From positions 17,566-81,565 of the forward strand of contig NZ_JBKBQM010000007.1 in the NCBI RefSeq assembly GCF_046292685.1: DNA of 64,000 nt, read 5' to 3'. The notes beneath the pieces were generated by a model. It was not told the origin of the DNA. It was given only the letters and a program-made list of their open reading frames with translations, and did no database searches. Both the position numbers and the translations under genes were made by a program. Source of the stretch: Wagnerdoeblera sp046292685 (GTDB lineage Bacteria > Pseudomonadota > Alphaproteobacteria > Rhodobacterales > Rhodobacteraceae). Below are positions 8,132 to 16,845 of this stretch, in pieces (positions within the stretch are counted from its first letter, which is position 1; each line of letters starts with the position of its first letter).

Positions 8132-9180
8132 TGTCGTTCCTGACGATTTCCAATCTGGAAAAATCCTTCGGTGCCAACCGGGTGGTCAAGGATTTCAACC
8201 TGAAGGTGGACAAGGGCGAGTTCATTTCGCTGCTGGGGCCTTCGGGCTGCGGCAAGACCACGGTGCTGCGCATGGTGGCAGGGTTCGAAACACCCACCGC
8301 CGGCGGCATCACCATCGACGGGCAGGATGTGGTGCGGCTGAAGCCCAACGCCCGCAACATCGGCATGATGTTCCAGGCCTATGCGCTGTTCCCCAACCTG
8401 ACCGTGGCCGACAACGTGGCCTTCGGCCTGCGGGTGAAAGGCGTGCCCCGGGCCGAGCGCGATGCCCGCGTGTCCGAGATGCTGAAGCTGATCGGCCTGC
8501 CCGATCTGGGCGGGCGCTACCCGTTCCAGCTGTCGGGCGGCCAACAGCAGCGTGTGGCACTCGCCCGCGCGCTGGCCCCGCGGCCGCGGGTGCTGCTGCT
8601 GGACGAACCGCTCAGCGCGCTGGATGCCAAGGTGCGCGTGTCCTTGCGCAACGAGATCCGCGAGATCCAGCGCGAGCTGGGCATCACCGCCATCTTCGTC
8701 ACCCACGACCAGGAGGAGGCGCTGTCGATTTCCGACCGCATCGTGGTGATGAACGGCGGCATCGCCGAACAGGTCGGCACCCCGTTCGAGGTCTACAACC
8801 GGCCCGCCACCCGTTTCGTGGCGAATTTCGTCGGCACGCTCAGCCAGATCGAGGCGCGGGTGACCGACCCGGCCAGCGGCGAGGTCGAGTTCGACAGCGC
8901 GCGTCACCGGCTGGGCCGCCCGTTGCCAGCGGGCACCGTCACCCTGGCCTTGCGCCCCGAAACGCTGCATCTCGGCGCCGACCCGGCGCACGAGCTGCAG
9001 TTGAAAGGCACCGTGACCGAGGTGGATTTCCTCGGCTCGGTCATCCGGCTTCGGGTCGATGTGGCGGGGCGGCGCATGTCGGCCGACACGTTCAACCGCC
9101 CCGATGCGCCGCCGCCGGCGGTGGGGTCGGCGGTGGTGCTGTCGGCGGCGGCGCGCGACCTGATCGTGCTTTCCGCGTAA
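8131..9180 (+). CDS. ABC importer ATP-binding protein (PotA/FbpC type)
   Basis: The 349-residue ATPase has all motor motifs: Walker A GPSGCGKTT, signature LSGGQQQRVALARAL, Walker B VLLLDEPLSALDAK and the H-loop in VTHDQEEAL. Residues beyond about 240 form a C-terminal TOBE domain, as in MalK/PotA importers. It energises uptake by the two permeases upstream, with which it forms one operon. Next gene is over 100 bp away. Confidence 0.92.
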   Translation: MSFLTISNLEKSFGANRVVKDFNLKVDKGEFISLLGPSGCGKTTVLRMVAGFETPTAGGITIDGQDVVRLKPNARNIGMMFQAYALFPNLTVADNVAFGLRVKGVPRAERDARVSEMLKLIGLPDLGGRYPFQLSGGQQQRVALARALAPRPRVLLLDEPLSALDAKVRVSLRNEIREIQRELGITAIFVTHDQEEALSISDRIVVMNGGIAEQVGTPFEVYNRPATRFVANFVGTLSQIEARVTDPASGEVEFDSARHRLGRPLPAGTVTLALRPETLHLGADPAHELQLKGTVTEVDFLGSVIRLRVDVAGRRMSADTFNRPDAPPPAVGSAVVLSAAARDLIVLSA

Positions 9181-9320
9181 CAGCCTTTCGCCAGACTGTT
9201 GCATGCTTGCCCTAGCGCATCCGCGCACAGACTGTTAACGTTTGCACATCAATAGGCGCGCAAAGCGCCATTCGGGCAGAACAGGCGCCGCAAACGGTGC
9301 CACAGGCAAGCGAGCATCCG

Positions 9321-10379
9321 ATGTCCACGGCAAGCCGGGGCGTTTACGTCATGTCATGGTCGCAGACCGAGGCGGATGGCATCCGCGCGCCCGGTCTGGG
9401 GCTAATCACCGTGGGCGCCGGCTGGCGCTGGACGGGCCAGGCCGTGCGGGTGGACCGCCCCGGTTCGGTGCTGCGGCTCGACGCCCCCGAAGGCGGCGCG
9501 GCGATGCGCGCCCGCGCCGCGCGCATGGTGCGCCGCCTTGTGGGCGCTGCCCTTGCGGCCCCCGAGGGCCCCGAACCGCCCGAAACGCCCGAGGCTTCGG
9601 CCGCCCCCGAGCAGGGCTTTACCCTGACCGACGGGCGCCAGGTGTGGGACGCAAGCCTGATCCCCGTGCCCGACAGCGCGGCGCGCCTGGTGATGTTCGC
9701 CGGCAGCCTGCCGCCGGCCGGGCGCGACCTGTGGGTGGTGCGCAGCACGCTGGACCCGCGCCTGCTGGCGCCCGACCTCAACCCGCAAGGCGGGGTGATC
9801 TGCTTTGCCGCCGGCACGATGATCGCGACGCCCTCGGGCCTGCGCCCGATCGAATCGCTGCGCCCCGGCGACCGGATCGACACCGCCGACAGCGGGCCGC
9901 AGCCGGTGATCTGGGCCGGCCAGCGGCGCATGTCGGGCGCGCGGCTTTACGCCATGCCGCAGTTGCGCCCGGTGCGCATCCGCCCCGCGGCCCTGGGCGG
10001 CGGGCGCCCCGACGTGGACCTGCTGGTGTCGCCGCAACACCGGCTGCTGCTGCGCGGCGACGCCGCCGATGCCCTGTTCGGCACGCCCGAGGTGCTGGTG
10101 CGCGCCTGCGACCTGGTGAACGATGCCACCGTCTTCGTCGACACCGCCTTGCGCGAGGTGACCTATGTCCATGTCCTGCTGGAGGCGCATCACCTCGTGT
10201 TCGCCAACGGGCTGGAAACCGAAAGCTTCCACCCGCTGAGCGCCGCGCTCGACACCATCGAGCCGGCGCAACGCGAAAGCCTGCAGGCGCTGCTGCCCGA
10301 CCCGGCCAGCTACGGCGGTTTTGCCCGGCGCAACCTTTCGGCCTCCGAGGCGGCGATCCTGCGGCACGAGGCGGCCTGA
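9321..10379 (+). CDS. Hint-domain protein (Hint_2 type)
   Basis: The 352-residue protein contains a C-terminal Hint module (roughly residues 160-310) beginning CFAAGTMIATPSGLRPIESLRPGDRIDT, with the block LLVSPQHRLLLRGD and ending near VFANGLETESFHPL. Hint_2 proteins (PF13403) are abundant in Rhodobacterales, often linked to RTX or secreted proteins; whether they self-process is generally unknown. Here the nucleophile Cys is present, but no C-terminal His-Asn splice junction is evident. The N-terminal 155 residues match no domain I recognise. The ATG at 9321 lacks a strong ribosome site; ATG 9351 or GTG 9297 are alternatives. Confidence 0.75.
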   Translation: MSTASRGVYVMSWSQTEADGIRAPGLGLITVGAGWRWTGQAVRVDRPGSVLRLDAPEGGAAMRARAARMVRRLVGAALAAPEGPEPPETPEASAAPEQGFTLTDGRQVWDASLIPVPDSAARLVMFAGSLPPAGRDLWVVRSTLDPRLLAPDLNPQGGVICFAAGTMIATPSGLRPIESLRPGDRIDTADSGPQPVIWAGQRRMSGARLYAMPQLRPVRIRPAALGGGRPDVDLLVSPQHRLLLRGDAADALFGTPEVLVRACDLVNDATVFVDTALREVTYVHVLLEAHHLVFANGLETESFHPLSAALDTIEPAQRESLQALLPDPASYGGFARRNLSASEAAILRHEAA

Positions 10380-10387
10380 GCGCAGGC

Positions 10388-10418
10388 GGGGCGCAAGCTT
10401 CGTGTCCGGCGCCCCTTT
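10388..10418 (+). terminator. Weak terminator after the Hint gene
   Basis: A 7-bp GGGGCGC/GCGCCCC stem with a 14-base loop is followed by TTT. It lies 8 bp after the stop of the Hint gene and before a TATACT box near 10440 that may be the clpS minus-10 element. Confidence 0.4.
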
Positions 10419-10475
10419 CCCAAAGCGGGCGTTCGGCTATATACTGCGCTATCCGCCCCTTCTGCACGAGGCCCG

Positions 10476-10820
10476 ATGACCATGCGCACACCCTGGACCA
10501 TGACCGACCGCAAGGACGGCCCGGGCGGGGATACCTCGGTCGTCACCAAGACCCGGCCCAAGACCCAGCGGCCCCCGATGTACAAGGTGCTGCTGCTGAA
10601 CGACGATTACACCCCGATGGAATTCGTCGTGCATGTCCTCGAACGGTTCTTTGGCATGAGCCACGCGCAGGCGTTCGAGATCATGCTGACCGTGCACAAG
10701 AAAGGCGTGGCCGTGGTGGGCGTGTTCAGCTTCGAGGTGGCGGAAACCAAGGTCGCGCAGGTGATGGATTTCTCGCGCCGCCACCAGCACCCGCTGCAAT
10801 GCACGATGGAAAAGGAATAG
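10476..10820 (+). CDS. clpS: ATP-dependent Clp protease adaptor ClpS
   Basis: The 114-residue protein is ClpS, the N-end-rule adaptor that delivers substrates with bulky hydrophobic N-termini to ClpA-ClpP. The signature is clear: YKVLLLNDDYTPMEFVVHVL, followed by the helix with MLTVHKKGVAVVGVF and the C-terminal HPLQCTMEKE. The Asn-Asp pair and the His in the VHKKG segment make up the N-degron pocket. The first 30 residues are charged and probably disordered, as in other ClpS proteins. clpA is not next to it; a methyltransferase gene follows after 18 bp. Confidence 0.95.
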   Translation: MTMRTPWTMTDRKDGPGGDTSVVTKTRPKTQRPPMYKVLLLNDDYTPMEFVVHVLERFFGMSHAQAFEIMLTVHKKGVAVVGVFSFEVAETKVAQVMDFSRRHQHPLQCTMEKE

Positions 10821-10838
10821 GCCCCGCCGGGGCCGCCC

Positions 10839-11834
10839 ATGCGCTCGGAACGTCTTGAACTCGCGCTCGGCTCCGGGCTGGCGGCGTGGCCGCAGCAAGG
10901 CCGCATCCTCGTGCTGCGCCCGCGGGCGGGCGACGACCTGTCGGCCTTGCCGCGCGACCGCGTGCAGGTCGTTACCGGCTTTCGCCCCGATGCCGATGCC
11001 TTTGCCGCGCTCGGGTTTGCCGTTGCCCCCTTGCCCGAAGGCGCCTTCGCCGCCGCGCTGGTCTGCCTGCCGCGCGCGCGCGATCTGGCGCGGGCGTTGC
11101 TGGCGCAGGCCTCGGCCGCCGTGGTGCCCGGCGGCCCGGTGCTGGTCGACGGGCAAAAGACCGACGGGGTCGAATCGGTATGGCGCGACCTTCAGGCCGC
11201 CGGCGCCGCCCCGGGCCCGGCGCTGTCCAAGGCGCATGGGCGCATCTTCGCCTTTGCCGCCGGGGCCGACCTGGCCGCCTGGGCCGCCACGCGGCGCGAC
11301 ATCGGCGGCTTCGTCACCGCGCCGGGGGTGTTTTCCGCCGATGGGCCCGACCCGGGATCGGTCCTGCTGGCCGCGGCCTTGCCGGCGCGGCTGCCCGCTC
11401 GGGTCGCCGATCTGGGCGCCGGCTGGGGCTACCTCGCGCGCGCCGTCCTGGCACGCGAGGGCGTGGCCGAATGCCACCTGATCGAGGCCGAGGCCGAGGC
11501 GCTGGCCTGCGCGCGCCAGAACATCGCCGACCCGCGGGCGCGGTTCCACTGGGCCGATGCCACCCGCTTTCGCCCCGAGGCGCCTTTCGGCGCCGTGGTC
11601 TGCAACCCGCCCTTCCACACCGGGCGCGAGGCCGACCCCGGCCTTGGCCTCGCCTTCCTGCGCGCCGCGGCGGGGATGCTGACCACCTCGGGCACGCTGT
11701 GGCTGGTGGGCAACCGCCACCTGCCCTATGAGCAAACGCTTGCCGCCCTGTTCCGCGACATCGAGGAGCTGCGGGGCGATTCCCGTTTCCGGTTGTATCG
11801 TGCCAGTCGTCCGATTCCGCGCCGCCCGACCTGA
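10839..11834 (+). CDS. RsmC-like class I methyltransferase
   Basis: The 331-residue protein has the architecture of RsmC (16S rRNA G1207 N2-methyltransferase): a degenerate N-terminal half and a catalytic C-terminal Rossmann domain. The SAM-binding motif is VADLGAGWGYLARAVL (about residues 187-202) and the catalytic motif is VVCNPPFHTG, the NPPFH form typical of rRNA guanine N2-methyltransferases. The protein therefore probably methylates a guanine in 16S rRNA. It is 18 bp downstream of clpS and 12 bp upstream of an SDR gene. Confidence 0.8.
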   Translation: MRSERLELALGSGLAAWPQQGRILVLRPRAGDDLSALPRDRVQVVTGFRPDADAFAALGFAVAPLPEGAFAAALVCLPRARDLARALLAQASAAVVPGGPVLVDGQKTDGVESVWRDLQAAGAAPGPALSKAHGRIFAFAAGADLAAWAATRRDIGGFVTAPGVFSADGPDPGSVLLAAALPARLPARVADLGAGWGYLARAVLAREGVAECHLIEAEAEALACARQNIADPRARFHWADATRFRPEAPFGAVVCNPPFHTGREADPGLGLAFLRAAAGMLTTSGTLWLVGNRHLPYEQTLAALFRDIEELRGDSRFRLYRASRPIPRRPT

Positions 11835-11846
11835 AGGAGCCTGCCC

Positions 11847-12653
11847 ATGACCCTGTCGATCTCCGGCAAGACCGCCATCGTCACCGGCGCCGCCCACGGC
11901 ATCGGCCGCGCCATCGCGCGCCACTTCGTAGACCGCGGCGCCAACGTGATGTTCGCCGACATGGACGAAGCCGCCCTGGAACGCGACCTGGGCGAAGAAG
12001 CCCACGCCGAAGGCCCGGTGCGCTGGTTCGGCGGCGACCTGTGCCAGAAGCTGACCATCAACAACCTGCTTTCGGCCACGCTCGACGCCTTCGACCGGGT
12101 GGATATCCTGGTCAACGCCAGCCGGTCCGTCGCGCTGTCCGACCCGCTGTCGGCCGATGCCGACGAGGTGCAGGAAATGCTGCAACAGAACCTGATGACC
12201 TCGCTGCGCCTGTCGCAACACGTGGCGCGACGCATGATCGCCCAGGCCGCCAAGGCCCCGGGCGATGCCCCGGCGGGCAGCATCATCAACCTGTCCTCCA
12301 TCGCCGCGCGCCAGACCCACCCCGAGCTCTTGGGCTATTCCGTGGCCTGCGCCGCGGTGGAACAGATGACCCGCTCGATGGCGGTGGCCCTGGCGCCCAA
12401 GCGGATCCGGGTGAATTGCGTCGCCTTCGGCAGCGTGATGAGCGCCAGCCTGCAAGCCAGCCTGAAGGATCACCCCGAATGGCGCGAGGAAATCCGCCGC
12501 GGCACGCCGCAGCACCGCATCGCCGCGCCGCTGGAACTGGCCGAAACCGTGCAGTTCCTCGCCTCGGACGGCGCCGGTTTCGTGACCGGCCATATCCTCA
12601 CCGTGGACGGCGGGCGCAGCCTGCTGGACCCCGTGCGCCTGCCGGCGCACTGA
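11847..12653 (+). CDS. Atypical short-chain dehydrogenase/reductase-like protein
   Basis: The 268-residue protein has an SDR Rossmann fold with the cofactor motif TGAAHGIG (residues 13-20). Other hallmarks are altered: the NNAG motif reads VNASRS, and the catalytic YxxxK reads YSVAC, so the lysine that positions NAD(P) and lowers the tyrosine pKa is a cysteine. The catalytic serine region (IINLSSIAAR) and the C-terminal VTGHILTVDGGR are intact. It may be a non-catalytic or altered-mechanism SDR. It follows the rsmC-like gene by 12 bp and converges with the lipoprotein gene 10 bp away. Confidence 0.75.
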   Translation: MTLSISGKTAIVTGAAHGIGRAIARHFVDRGANVMFADMDEAALERDLGEEAHAEGPVRWFGGDLCQKLTINNLLSATLDAFDRVDILVNASRSVALSDPLSADADEVQEMLQQNLMTSLRLSQHVARRMIAQAAKAPGDAPAGSIINLSSIAARQTHPELLGYSVACAAVEQMTRSMAVALAPKRIRVNCVAFGSVMSASLQASLKDHPEWREEIRRGTPQHRIAAPLELAETVQFLASDGAGFVTGHILTVDGGRSLLDPVRLPAH

Positions 12654-12663
12654 CCGGGCGGCG

Positions 12664-13068
12664 CTACTGCGGATACCGCGCCCGGCACTCGGCCAGCGCC
12701 GGTGCCGCCGCGCGCTCCAGGCCCGCGCGCGCGGCCTGCAAACCCGCCAGCCTCTGCCGTTCGGCCGCCAGGTCGATCGGCTTCGGCCGCACCAGGAAAT
12801 GCGAGACTTCCTCCCAGCACATCTCGGGGGGCTCGGGCGGTTGGCCGGGGCCGCCCGGGGTGGCGGGGCCACACCTCACCCAGCGCCATTCGCGTTCTTC
12901 CACCTCCTCCAGCGCGTAGCCGCGTTGCAGGTTGGCCTGCGCCTCGGCGATCTGGCGGTCGTGCAGGAACAGGTCGCGGGCATTCAGGCGGATGCACTGG
13001 TCCTGCAGGCTGCCGCACCCCGCCAGCAGCAGCATCATCATCCCCAGCGCAGACCCCATCCGCCGCAT
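12664..13068 (-). CDS. Small lipoprotein of unknown function
   Basis: This 134-residue protein has an N-terminal signal with the lipobox LLAGC (Cys18), so it should be lipid-anchored after cleavage by signal peptidase II. The mature part is rich in Glu, Arg and Ala; a Pro/Gly-rich linker lies near residues 67-82, and the C-terminal 40 residues look helical, with coiled-coil potential. Five or six further cysteines are present. The start has a strong AAGGAGGG site. I do not recognise a family. It is convergent with the SDR gene. Confidence 0.7.
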   Translation of the reverse strand: MRRMGSALGMMMLLLAGCGSLQDQCIRLNARDLFLHDRQIAEAQANLQRGYALEEVEEREWRWVRCGPATPGGPGQPPEPPEMCWEEVSHFLVRPKPIDLAAERQRLAGLQAARAGLERAAAPALAECRARYPQ

Positions 13069-13275
13069 CGCACCCTCCTTGCCCGCGCGCCGGGCCGCCT
13101 GCCCATGCTGGCGCGACCCGGACGGGGCGGCAAGAGGGCGCGCCAGGCATCGGCAAATGGTCGCCGTCGCCGCTGTCAGGCCCGCCTGTCGGCCCTGCTG
13201 TCAGGCCGGGTTGCCGGGGCTGGCCAGCGCGGCCCCGGCTTGCTATCCCTTGGCCAGCAAAGCCGGAGACCCCGC

Positions 13276-14160
13276 ATGACCGATCCCGATTTCGAAGCCC
13301 GCAAGGCGCGCGCCGCCGCCTGGTTCCGCGAGTTGCGCGACAGCATCGTCGCGGCCTTCGAGGCGCTGGAAGACCGGCACACATCGGGCCCCGCCTCCGA
13401 CATCGCGCCGGGCCGGTTCGAGGTGACCCCGACGCAGCGCGACGGCGGCGCCGGCGGCGGCGGGTTGATGAGCGTGCTGCGCGGCGGCCGGGTGTTCGAA
13501 AAGGTCGGGGTCAACGTCTCGACCGTCCACGGCACGCTGGGCGAACGCGCCCAACGCGCGATGGCCGCCCGTGGCGTGCCGGGGATGGAGTCGGACCCGC
13601 GGTTCTGGGCCAGCGGCATCAGCCTGGTCGCGCACATGCGCAACCCGCATTGCCCGGCCGTGCACATGAACACCCGCATGTTCTGGACGCCCCACGCCTG
13701 GTGGTTCGGCGGCGGCGCCGACCTGAACCCCGCGCTGGAATATGCCGAGGATACCGCGCATTTCCACGGCCAGATGCAAGCCGCCTGCCAGGGCCACGGC
13801 CAGGACTACTACCCGCGCTTCAAGGCCTGGGCCGACGAATATTTCTTCGTGCCCCACCGCGGCCGGGCCCGCGGGGTCGGCGGCATCTTCTATGACGATC
13901 TCAACACCGGCGACTGGGAGGCGGATTTCGCCTTCACCCGTTCGGTCGGGGCGCATTTCCTGCCCGGCTTCGTGCCGCTGGTCGACCGCCGCCGCGAAAC
14001 CCCCTGGACCGAGGAAGACCGCGAAAGGCAACTGGTGCACCGCGGGCTTTATGCCGAATACAACCTGGTCTACGACCGGGGCACGAAGTTCGGCCTCGAA
14101 ACCGGCCACGATGCCAACGCCGTGCTGATGAGCCTGCCGCCGATCGCAAAGTGGCCCTGA
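13276..14160 (+). CDS. hemF: Oxygen-dependent coproporphyrinogen III oxidase
   Basis: HemF converts coproporphyrinogen III to protoporphyrinogen IX with O2 (EC 1.3.3.3) in haem and bacteriochlorophyll synthesis. The 294-residue product has the family's conserved stretches: FEVTPTQRDGGAGGGGLMSVLRGG, HMRNPHCPAVHMNTRMF, WWFGGGADLNP, GRARGVGGIFYDDLN, and the C-terminal YNLVYDRGTKFGLETG with LMSLPPIAKWP. I start at the ATG at 13276 because it yields the normal length and family N-terminus. It probably has its own promoter in the 207-bp gap after the divergent lipoprotein gene. Confidence 0.97.
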   Translation: MTDPDFEARKARAAAWFRELRDSIVAAFEALEDRHTSGPASDIAPGRFEVTPTQRDGGAGGGGLMSVLRGGRVFEKVGVNVSTVHGTLGERAQRAMAARGVPGMESDPRFWASGISLVAHMRNPHCPAVHMNTRMFWTPHAWWFGGGADLNPALEYAEDTAHFHGQMQAACQGHGQDYYPRFKAWADEYFFVPHRGRARGVGGIFYDDLNTGDWEADFAFTRSVGAHFLPGFVPLVDRRRETPWTEEDRERQLVHRGLYAEYNLVYDRGTKFGLETGHDANAVLMSLPPIAKWP

Positions 14161-14259
14161 CCGCCCGATCACCCCGGACCCGGCCGTTGCGCAGGGCATG
14201 GACCGGGCCACAGGCTTGGGCTAGGACAGGCGCACCCTCGTGACCAGCAGGAACCGCCC

Positions 14260-15612
14260 ATGTCTGCCCATGCCGAACCCGTCCCGATGACCGCCCGCGC
14301 CTCGGGCCCCCTGCGCGGGGTGGCCGAGGTGCCCGGCGACAAGTCGATCAGCCACCGCGCGCTGATCCTCGGCGCCATGACGGTGGGTGAAACCCGCATC
14401 ACCGGCCTGCTCGAAGGCCAGGACGTGCTGGATACGGCCGCAGCCATGCGCGCCTTCGGTGCCACCGTCACCCGGCATGGCCCCGGCGAGTGGTCGGTGC
14501 AGGGCGTGGGCGTCGGCGGCTTTTCCGAACCCGCCGACGTGATCGATTGCGGCAACTCCGGCACCGGCGTGCGGCTCATCATGGGGGCGATGGCCACCAC
14601 CCCGATCACCGCCACCTTCACCGGCGACGCCTCCTTGCGCAAACGCCCGATGGGCCGCGTCACCGTGCCGCTGTCGCTGTTCGGCGCGCAGGCGGTGGGC
14701 CGCGCCGGCGGGCGCCTGCCCATGACCATCGTGGGCGCCGCCGACCCGGTGCCGGTGCGCTACACCGTGCCGGTGCCCTCGGCGCAGGTGAAATCGGCCG
14801 TGCTGCTGGCCGGGCTGAACGCGCCGGGCCAGACCGTGGTGATCGAGCGCGAGGCAACGCGCGACCACACCGAACGCATGCTCGCCGGCTTCGGCGCCGA
14901 TGTCCGGGTCGAGGAAATGGCCGAAGGCCGCGTCATCACCCTGACCGGCCAACCCGACCTGCGCCCGCAAACCGTCGCCGTGCCGCGCGACCCCAGCTCG
15001 GCGGCCTTCCCGGTTTGCGCGGCCCTCATCGTCCCCGGCTCCGACATCCTCGTCCCCGGCGTCAGCCGCAACCCCACCCGCGACGGGCTCTATGTCACCT
15101 TGCTGGAAATGGGCGCCGACATCGCCTTCGAAAACCCGCGCGAAGAAGGCGGCGAACCCGTGGCCGACCTGCGCGTGCGCTACACCGGCACGCTGCAAGG
15201 CGTGGAAACCCCGCCCCACCGCGCCGCCAGCATGATCGACGAATTCCCCGTCCTCTCGGTCGTCGCCGCCTGCGCCACCGGCACCACCGTCATGCGCGGC
15301 GTCAAGGAACTGCGGGTGAAGGAATCCGACCGGATCGATGCGATGGCCCGCGGGCTCGAGGCCTGCGGCATCCGCGTCGAGGAAGACGAGGATACCCTGA
15401 TCGTGCATGGGCTGGGCCCCGGCGGCGTCCCGGGTGGGGCGACCTGTGCGGTGCACCTCGACCACCGCATCGCCATGAGCTTCCTCGTGCTCGGCCTTGC
15501 CGCGCGCAACCCCGTCAGCGTCGATGACGGCGGCCCCATCGCCACCTCCTTCCCGGTCTTCGAACCGCTGATGCAAGGGCTCGGCGCCGCGCTCCATCGC
15601 AGCGCCGGCTGA
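14260..15612 (+). CDS. aroA: 3-phosphoshikimate 1-carboxyvinyltransferase (EPSP synthase, class II-like)
   Basis: The 450-residue enzyme transfers enolpyruvate from PEP to shikimate-3-phosphate (EC 2.5.1.19), the sixth step of the shikimate pathway. Motifs include PGDKSISHRALILG, LLEGQDVLDTAAAMRAFGA, GNSGTGVRLIMG, GDASLRKRPMGRV, LRVKESDRIDAMARGL and LDHRIAMSFLVLG. The pattern with RPMGRV and LLEGQDV follows class II enzymes such as the Agrobacterium CP4 protein. The glyphosate-critical position is Gly (GNSGT), unlike the Ala of CP4. It converges with the formaldehyde dehydrogenase gene. Confidence 0.97.
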   Translation: MSAHAEPVPMTARASGPLRGVAEVPGDKSISHRALILGAMTVGETRITGLLEGQDVLDTAAAMRAFGATVTRHGPGEWSVQGVGVGGFSEPADVIDCGNSGTGVRLIMGAMATTPITATFTGDASLRKRPMGRVTVPLSLFGAQAVGRAGGRLPMTIVGAADPVPVRYTVPVPSAQVKSAVLLAGLNAPGQTVVIEREATRDHTERMLAGFGADVRVEEMAEGRVITLTGQPDLRPQTVAVPRDPSSAAFPVCAALIVPGSDILVPGVSRNPTRDGLYVTLLEMGADIAFENPREEGGEPVADLRVRYTGTLQGVETPPHRAASMIDEFPVLSVVAACATGTTVMRGVKELRVKESDRIDAMARGLEACGIRVEEDEDTLIVHGLGPGGVPGGATCAVHLDHRIAMSFLVLGLAARNPVSVDDGGPIATSFPVFEPLMQGLGAALHRSAG

Positions 15613-15624
15613 CCTTCGGCCCCC

Positions 15625-15645
15625 TTCACCTTGACCCAAATATCC
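15625..15645 (+). repeat. Interspersed 21-bp intergenic element, copy 1
   Basis: A 21-base sequence starting TTCACCTTGACC and ending AAATATCC lies 13 bp after the aroA stop. The exact reverse complement occurs at 38998-39018, and a partial relative containing GAGGATATTTG occurs at 44724-44734. All three are next to G/C-rich hairpins at gene ends. Confidence 0.7.
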
Positions 15646-15685
15646 CGGGGGCAGGCGCAACCCTGCCGCCGGTGCCACGGCCGCC

Positions 15686-15702
15686 CGGGGGCAGCGCCCC
15701 CG
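15686..15702. terminator. Terminator hairpin between aroA and adhI
   Basis: CGGGGGC (15686-15692) pairs with GCCCCCG (15696-15702) around a 3-base loop, between two convergent genes. It lacks a T tract on both strands, so factor-independent function is only plausible. Confidence 0.45.
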
Positions 15703-15714
15703 CGCGCCGAGCTG

Positions 15715-16845
15715 TCAGTAAACCACCACCGAGCGGATCGATTCGCCCCGGTGCATCAGGTCGAAGGCCTCGTTGATCCGCTCCAGCGGCAGGATGTGGG
15801 TAATCATCGGGTCGATCTCGATCTTGCCGGCCATGTACCAGTCCACGATCTGCGGCACATCCGTGCGGCCCCGCGCACCGCCAAAGGCCGTGCCCTTCCA
15901 CACCCGGCCGGTGACCAGCTGGAAGGGTCGCGTCTCGATGGTGGCCCCCGCCGGGGCGACCCCGATGATGATGCTCTGCCCCCAGCCGCGATGCGTGCAT
16001 TCCAGCGCATCGCGCATCACCTGCACGTTCCCGGTGCAGTCGAAGCTGTAATCCGCCCCGCCGATCTGGTCGAAGGGGGTCTTCGTCATGTTGACGATAT
16101 GCGGCACGATGCCGCCTTCGATCTTCCGCGGGTTGACGAAATGGGTCATGCCGAAGCGGCGGCCCCAGTCCTCGCGCGCATCGTTGATGTCCACGCCGAT
16201 GATCATGTCGGCCCCGGCCATCTTCAGTCCCTGAATCACGTTCAGCCCGATCCCGCCCAGCCCGAACACCACCGCCTTGGCGCCGATTTCCACCTGCGCG
16301 GTGTTGATGACCGCCCCGATGCCGGTGGTCACGCCGCAACCGATGTAGCAGATCTTGTCGAACGGGGCGTCGGGGCGCACCTTGGCCAGCGCGATTTCCG
16401 GCACGACCGTGTGGTTGGCAAAGGTCGAACAGCCCATGTAGTGGTGAATCGGCGTGCCATCCGGCATGGAAAACCGCGTGGTGCCGTCGGGCAGCAACCC
16501 CTGTCCTTGCGTCGCGCGGATCGCGGTGCACAGGTTGGTCTTGCGGCTCAGGCAGCTCGGGCACTGGCGGCATTCGGGGGTATACAGCGGGATCACGTGG
16601 TCGCCCGGCTTCAGCGTGGTCACGCCGGGGCCCACCTCCAGCACCAAGCCGGCGCCTTCGTGGCCCAGAATCGCCGGAAAGATGCCTTCGGGGTCGGCGC
16701 CCGACAGGGTAAATTCGTCGGTGTGGCAAATGCCCGTCGCCCTGATTTCCACCAGAACCTCGCCGGCCTTCGGGCCTTCGAGGTTCACTTCCATGATTTC
16801 CAGCGGCTTGCCGGGGGCAAGGGCAACGGCGGCACGGGTGCGCAT
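15715..16845 (-). CDS. adhI: S-(hydroxymethyl)glutathione dehydrogenase / class III alcohol dehydrogenase
   Basis: The 376-residue Zn-dependent enzyme oxidises the glutathione adduct of formaldehyde (EC 1.1.1.284) and may also reduce S-nitrosoglutathione. Catalytic-zinc residues are seen in GICHTDEFTLSG and GHEGAG, the structural-zinc cysteines in PECRQCPSCLSRKTNLC, and the class III mark in HYMGCSTFANHTVV; the NAD site is GLGGIGLNVIQG. I start at the ATG at 16845 behind GGGAGGA; an open frame runs further upstream but the family starts here. Gene order with cytochrome c' may reflect a shared role in reactive carbon and nitrogen stress, but a 307-bp gap separates them. Confidence 0.95.
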   Translation of the reverse strand: MRTRAAVALAPGKPLEIMEVNLEGPKAGEVLVEIRATGICHTDEFTLSGADPEGIFPAILGHEGAGLVLEVGPGVTTLKPGDHVIPLYTPECRQCPSCLSRKTNLCTAIRATQGQGLLPDGTTRFSMPDGTPIHHYMGCSTFANHTVVPEIALAKVRPDAPFDKICYIGCGVTTGIGAVINTAQVEIGAKAVVFGLGGIGLNVIQGLKMAGADMIIGVDINDAREDWGRRFGMTHFVNPRKIEGGIVPHIVNMTKTPFDQIGGADYSFDCTGNVQVMRDALECTHRGWGQSIIIGVAPAGATIETRPFQLVTGRVWKGTAFGGARGRTDVPQIVDWYMAGKIEIDPMITHILPLERINEAFDLMHRGESIRSVVVY

